A program made the position numbers and the translations under genes. A model generated the notes under the pieces. It searched no databases and was not told the DNA's origin. It saw only the letters and a program-made list of their open reading frames with translations. A DNA stretch of 64,000 bases, from positions 1,240,001-1,304,000 of the forward strand of contig NC_012483.1 of the NCBI RefSeq assembly GCF_000022565.1. The letters are read 5' to 3'. Shown here piece by piece: positions 9,087 through 16,997 of this stretch (its first letter is position 1; every line of letters starts with the position of its first letter). Source of the DNA: Acidobacterium capsulatum ATCC 51196. GTDB lineage: Bacteria > Acidobacteriota > Terriglobia > Terriglobales > Acidobacteriaceae.

Positions 9087-10172
9087 TCAGCGGGCGATCT
9101 GGCGAATCATGCGCGTGATTTGTTCGGTGGCGTCGGGATGGGCCAGGGTGCGCGCCTTGTCTGACATTTGGGCAAGCTGAGCGGGGGCGGCGAGCAGGTG
9201 TGCGAGTTCCCTGCCGAGGCGGCCCGGCGTCAGGTCGGCCTCAAGAACCATGGCGGCGGCGCCGGCTTGCGCCATGACCTCGGCATTTTTACGCTGATGG
9301 TCGTCGGCGGCTTGCGGAAACGGCACCAGCAGTGCGGGCTTGCCAGCGGCGGCGAGTTCGGCAACGGTGCTGGCTCCGCTGCGCGCCAGGATCAGAGAAG
9401 CCTCGGCGAAACGCTGCGGCATGTCATCAAGAAACGGGGCGACGCGCCAGCGCGACTGGTCCGCGCCGCTGGCCTCATAGGCCTGCTCGGTGGCTTCGGC
9501 ATGGCGTGCTCCGGCCTGGTGCAGAATGGTCAGGCCAGGCACGGCGGCCAGCAGTTCGGCGGCAGCCTGAGGCATGTAGGTGTTGAAGACGCGCGCGCCC
9601 TGGCTGCCTCCAAAAACAAGCAGTTGCGGCGGCTGGTCCGCAGGACGAGGCGGAAGAACAAAGAACTGCTTGCGGACTGGGATGCCGGTGACCTGAGCAT
9701 GGCGAAAATACTGCGCGGCGGGCGCGAAGTTCACTGCCGCCGCGTGGACGCGCTTGCCAATGAGCCGGTTGGCGAGGCCGGGAATTGCATTGGGCTCGAA
9801 GGCCAGCGTGGGAATGCGCAGCAGTTGCGCGGCCAGCATGGCAGGACCGGAGGCGTAGCCGCCGACGCCGACCACTGCATTGGGGCGGTACTTCCGAAGC
9901 ATCCGCATGCAGCCCATGACGCTCAGAGGAAGATCGAGCAGGGTGCGTACGCGTGTGAGCAGCGAGACGTTGTTGAGCTGCCCGACTTTGATGAGCGAGA
10001 GCGGATAACCGGCCTGCGGCACGAGCTTTGATTCGAGCCCGCGTGGAGTGCCGATGAAGAGGATCTCAGCCTGGCTACCGGCGGCTTCGCACTCGGCGGT
10101 CAGTTGATCGGCAATGGCGAGGGCCGGGATGATGTGGCCTCCTGTGCCTCCGCCGGCGATGACGAGCTTCAT
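9087..10172 (-). CDS. murG: UDP-N-acetylglucosamine transferase MurG
   Basis: MurG transfers GlcNAc from UDP-GlcNAc to lipid I on the inner face of the membrane, making lipid II. The 361-residue product carries the N-terminal glycine loop IAGGGTGGHIIPALAIA, a second GGSQGA loop (LLVFGGSQGARVFN) and the donor-site region ILARSGASTVAELAAAGKPALLVPFP. Its ATG overlaps the ftsW stop by four bases. It is the last gene of the mraZ-side part of the cluster before the plus-strand insertion. Confidence 0.96.
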   Translation of the reverse strand: MKLVIAGGGTGGHIIPALAIADQLTAECEAAGSQAEILFIGTPRGLESKLVPQAGYPLSLIKVGQLNNVSLLTRVRTLLDLPLSVMGCMRMLRKYRPNAVVGVGGYASGPAMLAAQLLRIPTLAFEPNAIPGLANRLIGKRVHAAAVNFAPAAQYFRHAQVTGIPVRKQFFVLPPRPADQPPQLLVFGGSQGARVFNTYMPQAAAELLAAVPGLTILHQAGARHAEATEQAYEASGADQSRWRVAPFLDDMPQRFAEASLILARSGASTVAELAAAGKPALLVPFPQAADDHQRKNAEVMAQAGAAAMVLEADLTPGRLGRELAHLLAAPAQLAQMSDKARTLAHPDATEQITRMIRQIAR

Positions 10173-11260
10173 TCGATCTCCCGCGTGATGCTCAATAGAA
10201 CGCCCATACAGGCCAGCATGATGATGAGCGAGGTTCCTCCGTAAGAGATGAACGGCAGCGTGATGCCCTTGGTGGGAACCAGCGCCACGACCACGCTGAT
10301 GTTGAAGAATGCCTGGATCAGAATGCCGGCCGTGAGCCCGAAGGCCACGATGCGGGCGAAGGGGTCGCGCGAGAGAATGGCGGCGCGGAATCCGCGATAG
10401 GCGATGAAGACGAAGAGCGCTACGATGGCGATGGTCCCGATGAGGCCAAGCTCTTCGGCGATGTTAGCGAAGATGTAGTCGGTCTGTGGCTCGGGCAGAT
10501 AGAAGAGCTTCTGATGGCCTTCCATGTAGCCAACGCCGAAGAATCCTCCACTACCGACGGCGATGAGGGACTGGATGATGTGGAAGCCCTTGCCCAGCGG
10601 ATCAGACCACGGATTGAGAAACGCAAGCAGGCGCTCACGCCGCCAGGCCACGCGGAAGAGCATGAAATAGAGCACCGGCGTAGCGGCAATCGCCGCGAAA
10701 CCAAGCCACTTGGTCTGCATGCCCGCGAGATAAAGCAGCAGCGCCGTGACGACCACCAGTACCATGGCGGTGCCCAGGTCGGGCTCCTTCAAAATGAGCG
10801 CCGTAAAGATGAGACTGGGCAGCGCGGCGGGCAACAGGGTGTTGCGCAGATCATCGATGCTTTGCATGCGGTCTTGCAGGAACCACGCAAGAAAGAGTAC
10901 GACCACGGGCGTCGCCAGCGCGGATGGCTGGAAGGAGAAGACGCCGAAGCGTATCCAGCGATGGGTGTTGTGCGAGTCGCGCATGAAGAAGGCCGCGAGC
11001 AGGGCCAGGGTGGTGACGCAGACGGCGGGCAGCACGATGTTGGGGCGATTGAGACGCCGATAGTTGATCTGCATGAGCACGGTCATGGCGGCAAAACCGA
11101 TGACGGCTCCGATGGATTGACGAATCAGGAAGGTGTAGGGCGAGCCGTAACGGACTTTAGACAAGACAGCCGAGGCGCTGAAGACCATCAGCAGGCCGAC
11201 GACGACCAGAATCAACGTGGCGCAGAAAAGTGACTTGTCTACGCCGACGCGTTTTGCCAT
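10169..11260 (-). CDS. ftsW: Lipid II polymerase FtsW (SEDS family)
   Basis: FtsW is the septal SEDS glycosyltransferase that works with the class B enzyme FtsI. The 363-residue product is polytopic, with about ten predicted membrane segments, and shows EPDLGTAMVLV, the SEDS motif containing the catalytic Asp, and the C-terminal GGTSLIIMLACMGVLLSI. The start overlaps the end of murD by 22 bases and the stop overlaps murG, so the three genes form one tight block. Confidence 0.95.
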   Translation of the reverse strand: MAKRVGVDKSLFCATLILVVVGLLMVFSASAVLSKVRYGSPYTFLIRQSIGAVIGFAAMTVLMQINYRRLNRPNIVLPAVCVTTLALLAAFFMRDSHNTHRWIRFGVFSFQPSALATPVVVLFLAWFLQDRMQSIDDLRNTLLPAALPSLIFTALILKEPDLGTAMVLVVVTALLLYLAGMQTKWLGFAAIAATPVLYFMLFRVAWRRERLLAFLNPWSDPLGKGFHIIQSLIAVGSGGFFGVGYMEGHQKLFYLPEPQTDYIFANIAEELGLIGTIAIVALFVFIAYRGFRAAILSRDPFARIVAFGLTAGILIQAFFNISVVVALVPTKGITLPFISYGGTSLIIMLACMGVLLSITREIE

Positions 11261-12624
11261 GCTGCTGCTCCCCGATGGGCCAGAACGAGATCTTTGAAGA
11301 CCTGACCGCGCTGTTCGTAGTTTTCAAACTGGTCAAAGCTGGAACAAGCCGGGGCCAGCAACACGACGTCGCCAGGACTCGCCGCTCCGCCTGCGAGATT
11401 GACCGCGAGATCAAGCGTGCCGGCGGCGATGAGCGGCACCGCGCCGTCAAGATGGGTCATGATCTTCTCGGCCGCGGAGCCGATGGTGTAGACGGCCTTG
11501 ACGCGCCCGGCCATGAGCGGGCGCAGCGTGCGGTAATCCGAGTTTTTGTCCTTGCCGCCGAGAATGAGGTGAATGCCGCCGGGGAAGGCTTCAATGGCCT
11601 TTCTGGCTGCATCCACATTGGTCGCCTTGGAGTCGTTGTAGAAGCTGACGCCGCCAATTTCAGCGACGAATTCGAGGCGATGCTCGACGGCGCGGAAGTC
11701 GCGGACGGCGTCGCGGATGGCTTCGGCGCTGACTCCGGCGAGGCGTGCGGCGCAGACAGCGGCCAGCACGTTCTCGACGTTATGGGCACCCTTGAGGGGA
11801 ATCTCTGAGAGCGGCAGGATCGGCTCGGTGGCTGCGTCTTCAGCGGCGCGAAAGAGAATGTTGCCCTCGTGAACGAATGCGCCCTGGCGGATCACCCGAT
11901 TGCGGCTGAACCAGAAGATGCGCGAGCTGGCACGGGCGGCCGCGCGGGAGGCGGCGTCATCATCGGCGTTGAGGATGAGAGCGTCGTCGTGCGTCTGGGC
12001 GGCGAAGATACGCTCCTTGGCGGCGACGTAATTCTCAAAGCTGCCGTGGCGGTCGAGGTGATCGGGCGTGATGTTGAGGATGACGGCGATGCCGGGGCGG
12101 AAGCGCTCGGTGGTCTCCAACTGGAAGCTTGAGATTTCAAGCACCGACCATCCGTCGTCGCGCGAGTCGTCGACCAGCGCGATCACGGGAAGGCCGATGT
12201 TGCCGCCGACCTGCACGTGCTGGTGTGCCCTTTCGAGGATGGCTCCGCAGAGGCTGGTGGTAGTGGTTTTGCCGTTGGAGCCGGTGATGGCGAGCGTTTT
12301 GCCCTTGAGGAAGCGCGCGGCCAGCTCGACTTCGCCGATGATGGGCAGGCCAAACTTGCGCACCTGCACGAGCTCGGGCGTATCGAGCGGCACGCCGGGG
12401 CTGACGACGATCAGATCTTGCCGGCGAAAGGTGAGGAGGCCGTGGCCACCGGCCTCGACCGCAATGCCCTGCTCGATGAGCGCGGGAATGTCTTTGCTAA
12501 GCGCCTCGGCGCTGCGAATGTCAGAAACGGTGACCTGCGCGCCGCGGCGGCGCAGAAAAAGAGCAGCGGCTAATCCGGACTTGCCCAGACCGACAACGAG
12601 AACTTTCTTGCCTTTGAGTTCCAT
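11239..12624 (-). CDS. murD: UDP-N-acetylmuramoylalanine--D-glutamate ligase MurD
   Basis: MurD adds D-glutamate to UDP-MurNAc-L-Ala with ATP in the cytoplasm. The 461-residue product has the N-terminal motif KVLVVGLGKSGLAAALFL, the ATP loop ITGSNGKTTTTSL and the substrate motif KGAHNVENVLAAVCAA, then FYNDSKATNVDAA that is typical of MurD. Its 3' end overlaps ftsW by 22 bases. It follows mraY after 58 bp. Confidence 0.96.
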   Translation of the reverse strand: MELKGKKVLVVGLGKSGLAAALFLRRRGAQVTVSDIRSAEALSKDIPALIEQGIAVEAGGHGLLTFRRQDLIVVSPGVPLDTPELVQVRKFGLPIIGEVELAARFLKGKTLAITGSNGKTTTTSLCGAILERAHQHVQVGGNIGLPVIALVDDSRDDGWSVLEISSFQLETTERFRPGIAVILNITPDHLDRHGSFENYVAAKERIFAAQTHDDALILNADDDAASRAAARASSRIFWFSRNRVIRQGAFVHEGNILFRAAEDAATEPILPLSEIPLKGAHNVENVLAAVCAARLAGVSAEAIRDAVRDFRAVEHRLEFVAEIGGVSFYNDSKATNVDAARKAIEAFPGGIHLILGGKDKNSDYRTLRPLMAGRVKAVYTIGSAAEKIMTHLDGAVPLIAAGTLDLAVNLAGGAASPGDVVLLAPACSSFDQFENYEQRGQVFKDLVLAHRGAAAWQNASA

Positions 12625-12682
12625 GGTGATTCCTAAAGCCGGCGTACGGGCCCAGACACGATTTTCCCACGCACGGCTGGGG

Positions 12683-13816
12683 TTAGCGAAGTTTCAATGT
12701 CGTCAGTGCAAAGAGTGCAAATACCAGGGCGGCGATCCAGAAGCGCACGATCACCTTGGACTCGGACCAGCCGATCAGCTCGAAATGATGGTGCAGAGGC
12801 GCCATTTTGAAGATGCGCTTTTTGCGTAATTTGTAGCTGCCGACCTGCAAAATCACCGAGAGGGCCTCCAGGACGAAGATGCCGCCGATGAAGGGGAGCA
12901 GCAGCTCCTGCTTGATGACGACCGCCACCGTGGCGATGGCGCCGCCGAGCGCGAGTGAGCCAACGTCGCCCATGAAGATTTGCGCCGGATGAGCGTTGTA
13001 CCAGAGGAAGCCGATGGAGGCCCCGACCATGGCTCCGCAGAAGATAGTGACCTCGCCGACCATGGGCATGCGCTGCAACTCAAGGTAGTCGGCGAAGACG
13101 GCGTGGCCGCTGACGTAGGTGAGCACGGTGAGCGCTCCGGCGGCGATGATGGTGCAACCGATGGCGAGGCCGTCGAGGCCGTCGGTGAGATTCACCGCGT
13201 TGCTGGAACCCACGATGACGATAATCACGAAGATGACGAAGGGGATAAATGCGAAATACGCCAGATGCGGAACGTGCAACAGGGCTGGGATGCTGAAGCG
13301 GGGCCGCAGGGATTTGGCAAACGGCACCATGAGATCAGTGCTGTAGCTGCCCTGGCCCTGCAGGACGACCAGCGCCACGCCGATGGCCGCGGAAGCCAGA
13401 ATCTGATAGGTCATTTTGGCGCGCGCGGTGAGGCCCAGATTGCGGCGATGGACGACCTTGATGTAGTCGTCGGCAAAGCCGATCGCCCCAAATGCGAGCG
13501 TGGAGAGCATGACGATCCAGACGAAGGGATCGGACAAATCAGACCAGAGCAGCGTGGGCAACAGAATGGCGATACAGATGAGGACGCCGCCCATGGTTGG
13601 GGTGCCGGCTTTTTTCTGGTGCGCCTGCGGGCCCTCTTCGCGAATGTACTGGCCGATCTGAAACTCGCGCAGCTTCTCAATCACATACGGCCCGATGAGC
13701 AATGCAATCAGCAGCGCGGTGAGCGAGGCAAAAGCCGTGCGAAAGGTCAGGTACCGGAAGATACGGAAGGGTCGAAAGTACGGAAATAGCTTTTGATAGA
13801 GCAGCCAGTAGAGCAA
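12683..13816 (-). CDS. mraY: Phospho-N-acetylmuramoyl-pentapeptide transferase MraY
   Basis: MraY transfers phospho-MurNAc-pentapeptide to undecaprenyl phosphate, forming lipid I. The 377-residue polytopic product has the conserved GFADDYIKV, NLTDGLDGLA and the C-terminal APLHHHFELIGWSE with the catalytic-loop His cluster. The start is a TTG at 13816, with GGAGG just upstream, and the encoded N-terminus MLYWLLYQ matches the family. Upstream lies a 113-bp nested inverted repeat separating it from murF, which may affect read-through. Confidence 0.95.
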   Translation of the reverse strand: MLYWLLYQKLFPYFRPFRIFRYLTFRTAFASLTALLIALLIGPYVIEKLREFQIGQYIREEGPQAHQKKAGTPTMGGVLICIAILLPTLLWSDLSDPFVWIVMLSTLAFGAIGFADDYIKVVHRRNLGLTARAKMTYQILASAAIGVALVVLQGQGSYSTDLMVPFAKSLRPRFSIPALLHVPHLAYFAFIPFVIFVIIVIVGSSNAVNLTDGLDGLAIGCTIIAAGALTVLTYVSGHAVFADYLELQRMPMVGEVTIFCGAMVGASIGFLWYNAHPAQIFMGDVGSLALGGAIATVAVVIKQELLLPFIGGIFVLEALSVILQVGSYKLRKKRIFKMAPLHHHFELIGWSESKVIVRFWIAALVFALFALTTLKLR

Positions 13817-13858
13817 ACTTCCTCCGGCGAGGGAAAAGAGTGTCGCTCGTTATCTTAG

Positions 13859-13971
13859 AGCATTTTCACAGATACTGTGCTTCAACCGGCGTCCTCTTCG
13901 TGCAGCCAATCTTCGATGGATTGGCTGCGTAGAGGGTAGAGGCCGTAGCATACACCATCTGTGAAAATGCT
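13859..13971. repeat. Nested inverted repeat, MITE- or REP-like, between murF and mraY
   Basis: AGCATTTTCACAGAT at 13859-13873 is perfectly inverted as ATCTGTGAAAATGCT at 13957-13971; the match extends imperfectly inward. The centre holds a second perfect stem, GCAGCCAATC at 13902-13911 with GATTGGCTGC at 13919-13928 and a 7-base loop, with CCTCT/AGAGG pairing in between. No ORF lies inside. The layout suits a small non-autonomous mobile element or a regulatory RNA hairpin in the dcw transcript. No flanking target duplication was confirmed. Confidence 0.65.
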
Positions 13972-14028
13972 TTAACGCGGTTGTGTGACAGGTCGCGGCG
14001 GGTATTTGCACAGGGGGAACCGGCAACG

Positions 14029-15426
14029 CTACGCCAGCGTGCCGGAATCCTCTGCCTGCAACACATCGAGCGCACGCTCGAGGCGAACGCCGCGCGAGGC
14101 CTTGAGCAGCACGGCATCGCCCTCACGCAGGTTTGCCTTGAGCCAGATGCCCGCGTCTTCCGGCGTTTCGACGTAGACGGCATCGGCACCGGCGCGACGG
14201 GCGGCATCGACGATCTGCGAGGCTGCACCTCGGACGCCCACGACGATATCCACCTTGGCGGCTGCGGCAGCCTCGCCACAGGCGGCGTGCAGGGCCGGGG
14301 CTTCCGCGCCGAGCTCGAGCATTTCGCCAGCCACCAATATATGACGGTTGCCGGGCATGCCCATCAGCGTGGCAATCATCGCTTTCAGTGCCTCAGGGTT
14401 GGAGTTATAGCAGTCGTTGACAATGGAAGCGCCCCGCCACGGAATGATTTGCCCACGCTTCTCATCGGCTCGCAGCGATTCGAGGGCACGCGCGCCGATC
14501 TCGAGCGGAATTTCAGCCGCAAGGCCGACGGCCAGTGCCGCCAAGGCGTTCGAAACATTGTGCTCGCCCAGCAGATGCAGGTGCAGCGTGGCGCAGCGGC
14601 CCTCGGCGGATACGGTAAGACGTGTGCCCTCCGCACCGAGATTTTCCAGTTGCTCTACACGCAGATGGGCGCAGGGGCCGCGGCCAAAAAGGATGACGCG
14701 CCCGTGAAAGTCGCGGCCAAATTGCGAGACATAGGCATCATCGCAGTTCAGAAATGCGATGCCCTCGGCGGGCAATGCCTGCACCAGCTCATATTTGGCG
14801 CGGGCCACCCCGGCGATGCCATCAGTGAAGTTTTCGACATGCGCCTTGCCGACGTTGGTCACGACGCCCCAGTCGGGCATGGCGATGCGGGCAAGAGCCG
14901 TGATTTCACCGGCATGATTCATGCCCATCTCAATGACGGCGATTTCGTCTTCGGTGTCGAGACGCAGCAACTGCAGCGGCAGGCCAAAGTTGTTGTTGAG
15001 ATTGCCCTGCGACTTGAGGACGCGGTAGCCTGCGCCAAGCACAGCGGCAATGGCCTCTTTGGTGGTGGTTTTGCCGGCTGAGCCGGTGACGCCGACCACG
15101 CGCTTGCCCCAGTGGCGGCGCACGGCTGCGGCGAGCTGCTGCAGAGCCGCGAGCGGGTCGTCCACCAGAAGGAGCGATGCGTGATCGATCAGCGGCAACA
15201 GCTCTGCCGCGCGAGCACGCGAGACGACTGCGCCGACGGCCCCGCGATGGATGGCTGCCGCGACAAAGTCGTGCCCATCAAAGCGGTCGCCCTTGACGGC
15301 GAAGAAGAGATCGTCCGTCGCCAGCGTGCGCGAATCGATCGAGTAGCCGGTGGCCGGACGAGCGGGCTGCGAGGATCGCAATTCCGCAGAGCACCAGCGG
15401 GCAATCTGTTCGAGCGTCAGTTTCAT
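14029..15426 (-). CDS. murF: UDP-MurNAc-tripeptide--D-Ala-D-Ala ligase MurF
   Basis: MurF adds the D-Ala-D-Ala dipeptide, finishing the stem peptide. The 465-residue product has a MurF-type N-terminus, SIDSRTLATDDLFFAVKG, the ATP loop VTGSAGKTTTKEAIA, the EMGMNHAGEI motif and NDCYNSNPEALKAM, all characteristic of the enzyme. Its ATG overlaps the murE stop by four bases. The D-Ala-D-Ala ligase gene ddl that would supply its substrate is not in this window. Confidence 0.96.
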   Translation of the reverse strand: MKLTLEQIARWCSAELRSSQPARPATGYSIDSRTLATDDLFFAVKGDRFDGHDFVAAAIHRGAVGAVVSRARAAELLPLIDHASLLLVDDPLAALQQLAAAVRRHWGKRVVGVTGSAGKTTTKEAIAAVLGAGYRVLKSQGNLNNNFGLPLQLLRLDTEDEIAVIEMGMNHAGEITALARIAMPDWGVVTNVGKAHVENFTDGIAGVARAKYELVQALPAEGIAFLNCDDAYVSQFGRDFHGRVILFGRGPCAHLRVEQLENLGAEGTRLTVSAEGRCATLHLHLLGEHNVSNALAALAVGLAAEIPLEIGARALESLRADEKRGQIIPWRGASIVNDCYNSNPEALKAMIATLMGMPGNRHILVAGEMLELGAEAPALHAACGEAAAAAKVDIVVGVRGAASQIVDAARRAGADAVYVETPEDAGIWLKANLREGDAVLLKASRGVRLERALDVLQAEDSGTLA

Positions 15427-16931
15427 TGAGAGGCTCCGGCGAATCTCATCTCACGCAGCACGGCTGCGGCCACGGCAACATCGTCGAATGGAATCGTACC
15501 GTGCCGGAGCGTCTGTGTCTTCTCATGCCCTTTGCCGGCCAGCAATACGATATCGCCGGGCTGGGCAATCTCGAGGGCCATGCGAATGCCGCGCGCGCGG
15601 TCGGGCTCCAGCATGTACCAAGTGCGCGGCACGGTGAGGCCGGGCAGCACGTCGGCCAGAATGGCTTCGGGATCTTCGCTGCGCGGGTTGTCGGAGGTGA
15701 GCACCACCACGTCGCTGCCCTCCGCAGCAGCCTGCCCCATGAGCGGGCGCTTGGTGCGGTCACGGTCGCCGCCGCAGCCAAACAAGGTGATGACGCGCCC
15801 CTTATGCTTGTGGACCAGGTCGCGGGCCAGCGCAATCAGATTGCGAAGCGCATCATCGGTATGGGCGTAATCCACGACCACGGTGAAGGGCTGGCCCTCA
15901 TCGATGGTCTGAAAGCGGCCGGGCACACTGTGCAGGTGAGCCACGCTTTCGACCACCTGGTCAAAGGCGAGTCCCCGGGCGAGGGCCCCCGCGCTGGCGG
16001 CGAGCAGGTTGTAGACGTTGACGCGGCCGATCAGCCTTGTTGTGACCGGCGCGTGACCAAAGGGTGTGTGCCAGTGGAAGCGCATGCCACCGCCGCTCAA
16101 CTGCACGTCTTCGGCGCGAAATTCTCCCGTATTGAACCCATAGGAGTAGATTTCGCTGCCGTGCTCGCGCGCCGTGAGGGCCAGCTCTGCCCCGTGCGGA
16201 TCTTCAAGATTGAGAACAGAAACACGCGGCGGCTGGCCAAGGCTTGCGTCGAACAGCATCCGCTTAGCGGCGAAATACTGCTGCATGCTGCCGTGAAAGT
16301 CCAGATGGTCGCGGGTGAGATTGGTGAAGATGGCCACGTCATAAGGGATGCCGTAGACGCGCCCCTGCGCGAGCGCGTGCGAGGAGACTTCCATGACGGC
16401 TTCGGTGACACCGGCATCGACACCTTGACGAAAGAGTGCGAGCAGGTCGCGCGACTCCGGCGTGGTGTGCGGCGAGGGCAGCACCTGACCGGCCAGATGA
16501 TATTCGATGGTGCCGACCAATGCAGTTTTGCGCTGCGCATGCTGCAGCAGGCTTTCCAGGAGAAACGTGGTGGTGGTTTTGCCGTTGGTTCCAGTGACGC
16601 CGCTGACGGCCAGTTGGCGTTCCGGATGCCCGAAGAAGTTTGCCGCCACGAGCGCCATGGCCTGGCGACCATGCGGCACCTGCGCGATGGCGACATCGGT
16701 CCGCAGCGACCATGTGGCCATCGCTTCAGCAGAATCGGTGAGGATGGCGCCTGCGCCTTTTTCAATAGCGGCGCCGATATAACGATTGCCATCCACAGTT
16801 TCTCCGCGCATGGCAACGAAGAGCGCGCCGGGGGTTACGCGGCGCGAATCATACTCGACTCCGGTCAGTTCCGGGTCGGGCCCGGAGCGAGCGGTGGTGT
16901 CGACTCCGGCAAGGGCCTGACTGAATTGCAT
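15423..16931 (-). CDS. murE: UDP-MurNAc-L-Ala-D-Glu--meso-diaminopimelate ligase MurE
   Basis: MurE adds the third stem-peptide residue. The 502-residue product has the ATP loop GTNGKTTT at 114-121, the Lys that is carbamylated in the family (AAKRML, about K223), and DNPR at 414-417. The DNPR motif is the established marker for meso-diaminopimelate specificity, so the organism should have a DAP-type, Gram-negative-like peptidoglycan. It follows ftsI by 66 bp and overlaps murF. Confidence 0.96.
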   Translation of the reverse strand: MQFSQALAGVDTTARSGPDPELTGVEYDSRRVTPGALFVAMRGETVDGNRYIGAAIEKGAGAILTDSAEAMATWSLRTDVAIAQVPHGRQAMALVAANFFGHPERQLAVSGVTGTNGKTTTTFLLESLLQHAQRKTALVGTIEYHLAGQVLPSPHTTPESRDLLALFRQGVDAGVTEAVMEVSSHALAQGRVYGIPYDVAIFTNLTRDHLDFHGSMQQYFAAKRMLFDASLGQPPRVSVLNLEDPHGAELALTAREHGSEIYSYGFNTGEFRAEDVQLSGGGMRFHWHTPFGHAPVTTRLIGRVNVYNLLAASAGALARGLAFDQVVESVAHLHSVPGRFQTIDEGQPFTVVVDYAHTDDALRNLIALARDLVHKHKGRVITLFGCGGDRDRTKRPLMGQAAAEGSDVVVLTSDNPRSEDPEAILADVLPGLTVPRTWYMLEPDRARGIRMALEIAQPGDIVLLAGKGHEKTQTLRHGTIPFDDVAVAAAVLREMRFAGASQ

Positions 16932-16997
16932 GCGTTCAGAAGAACGAATTTACATGCGGTTGCGCAAGTGGAAATCGATTTGCCTGCATTTTTTGCG

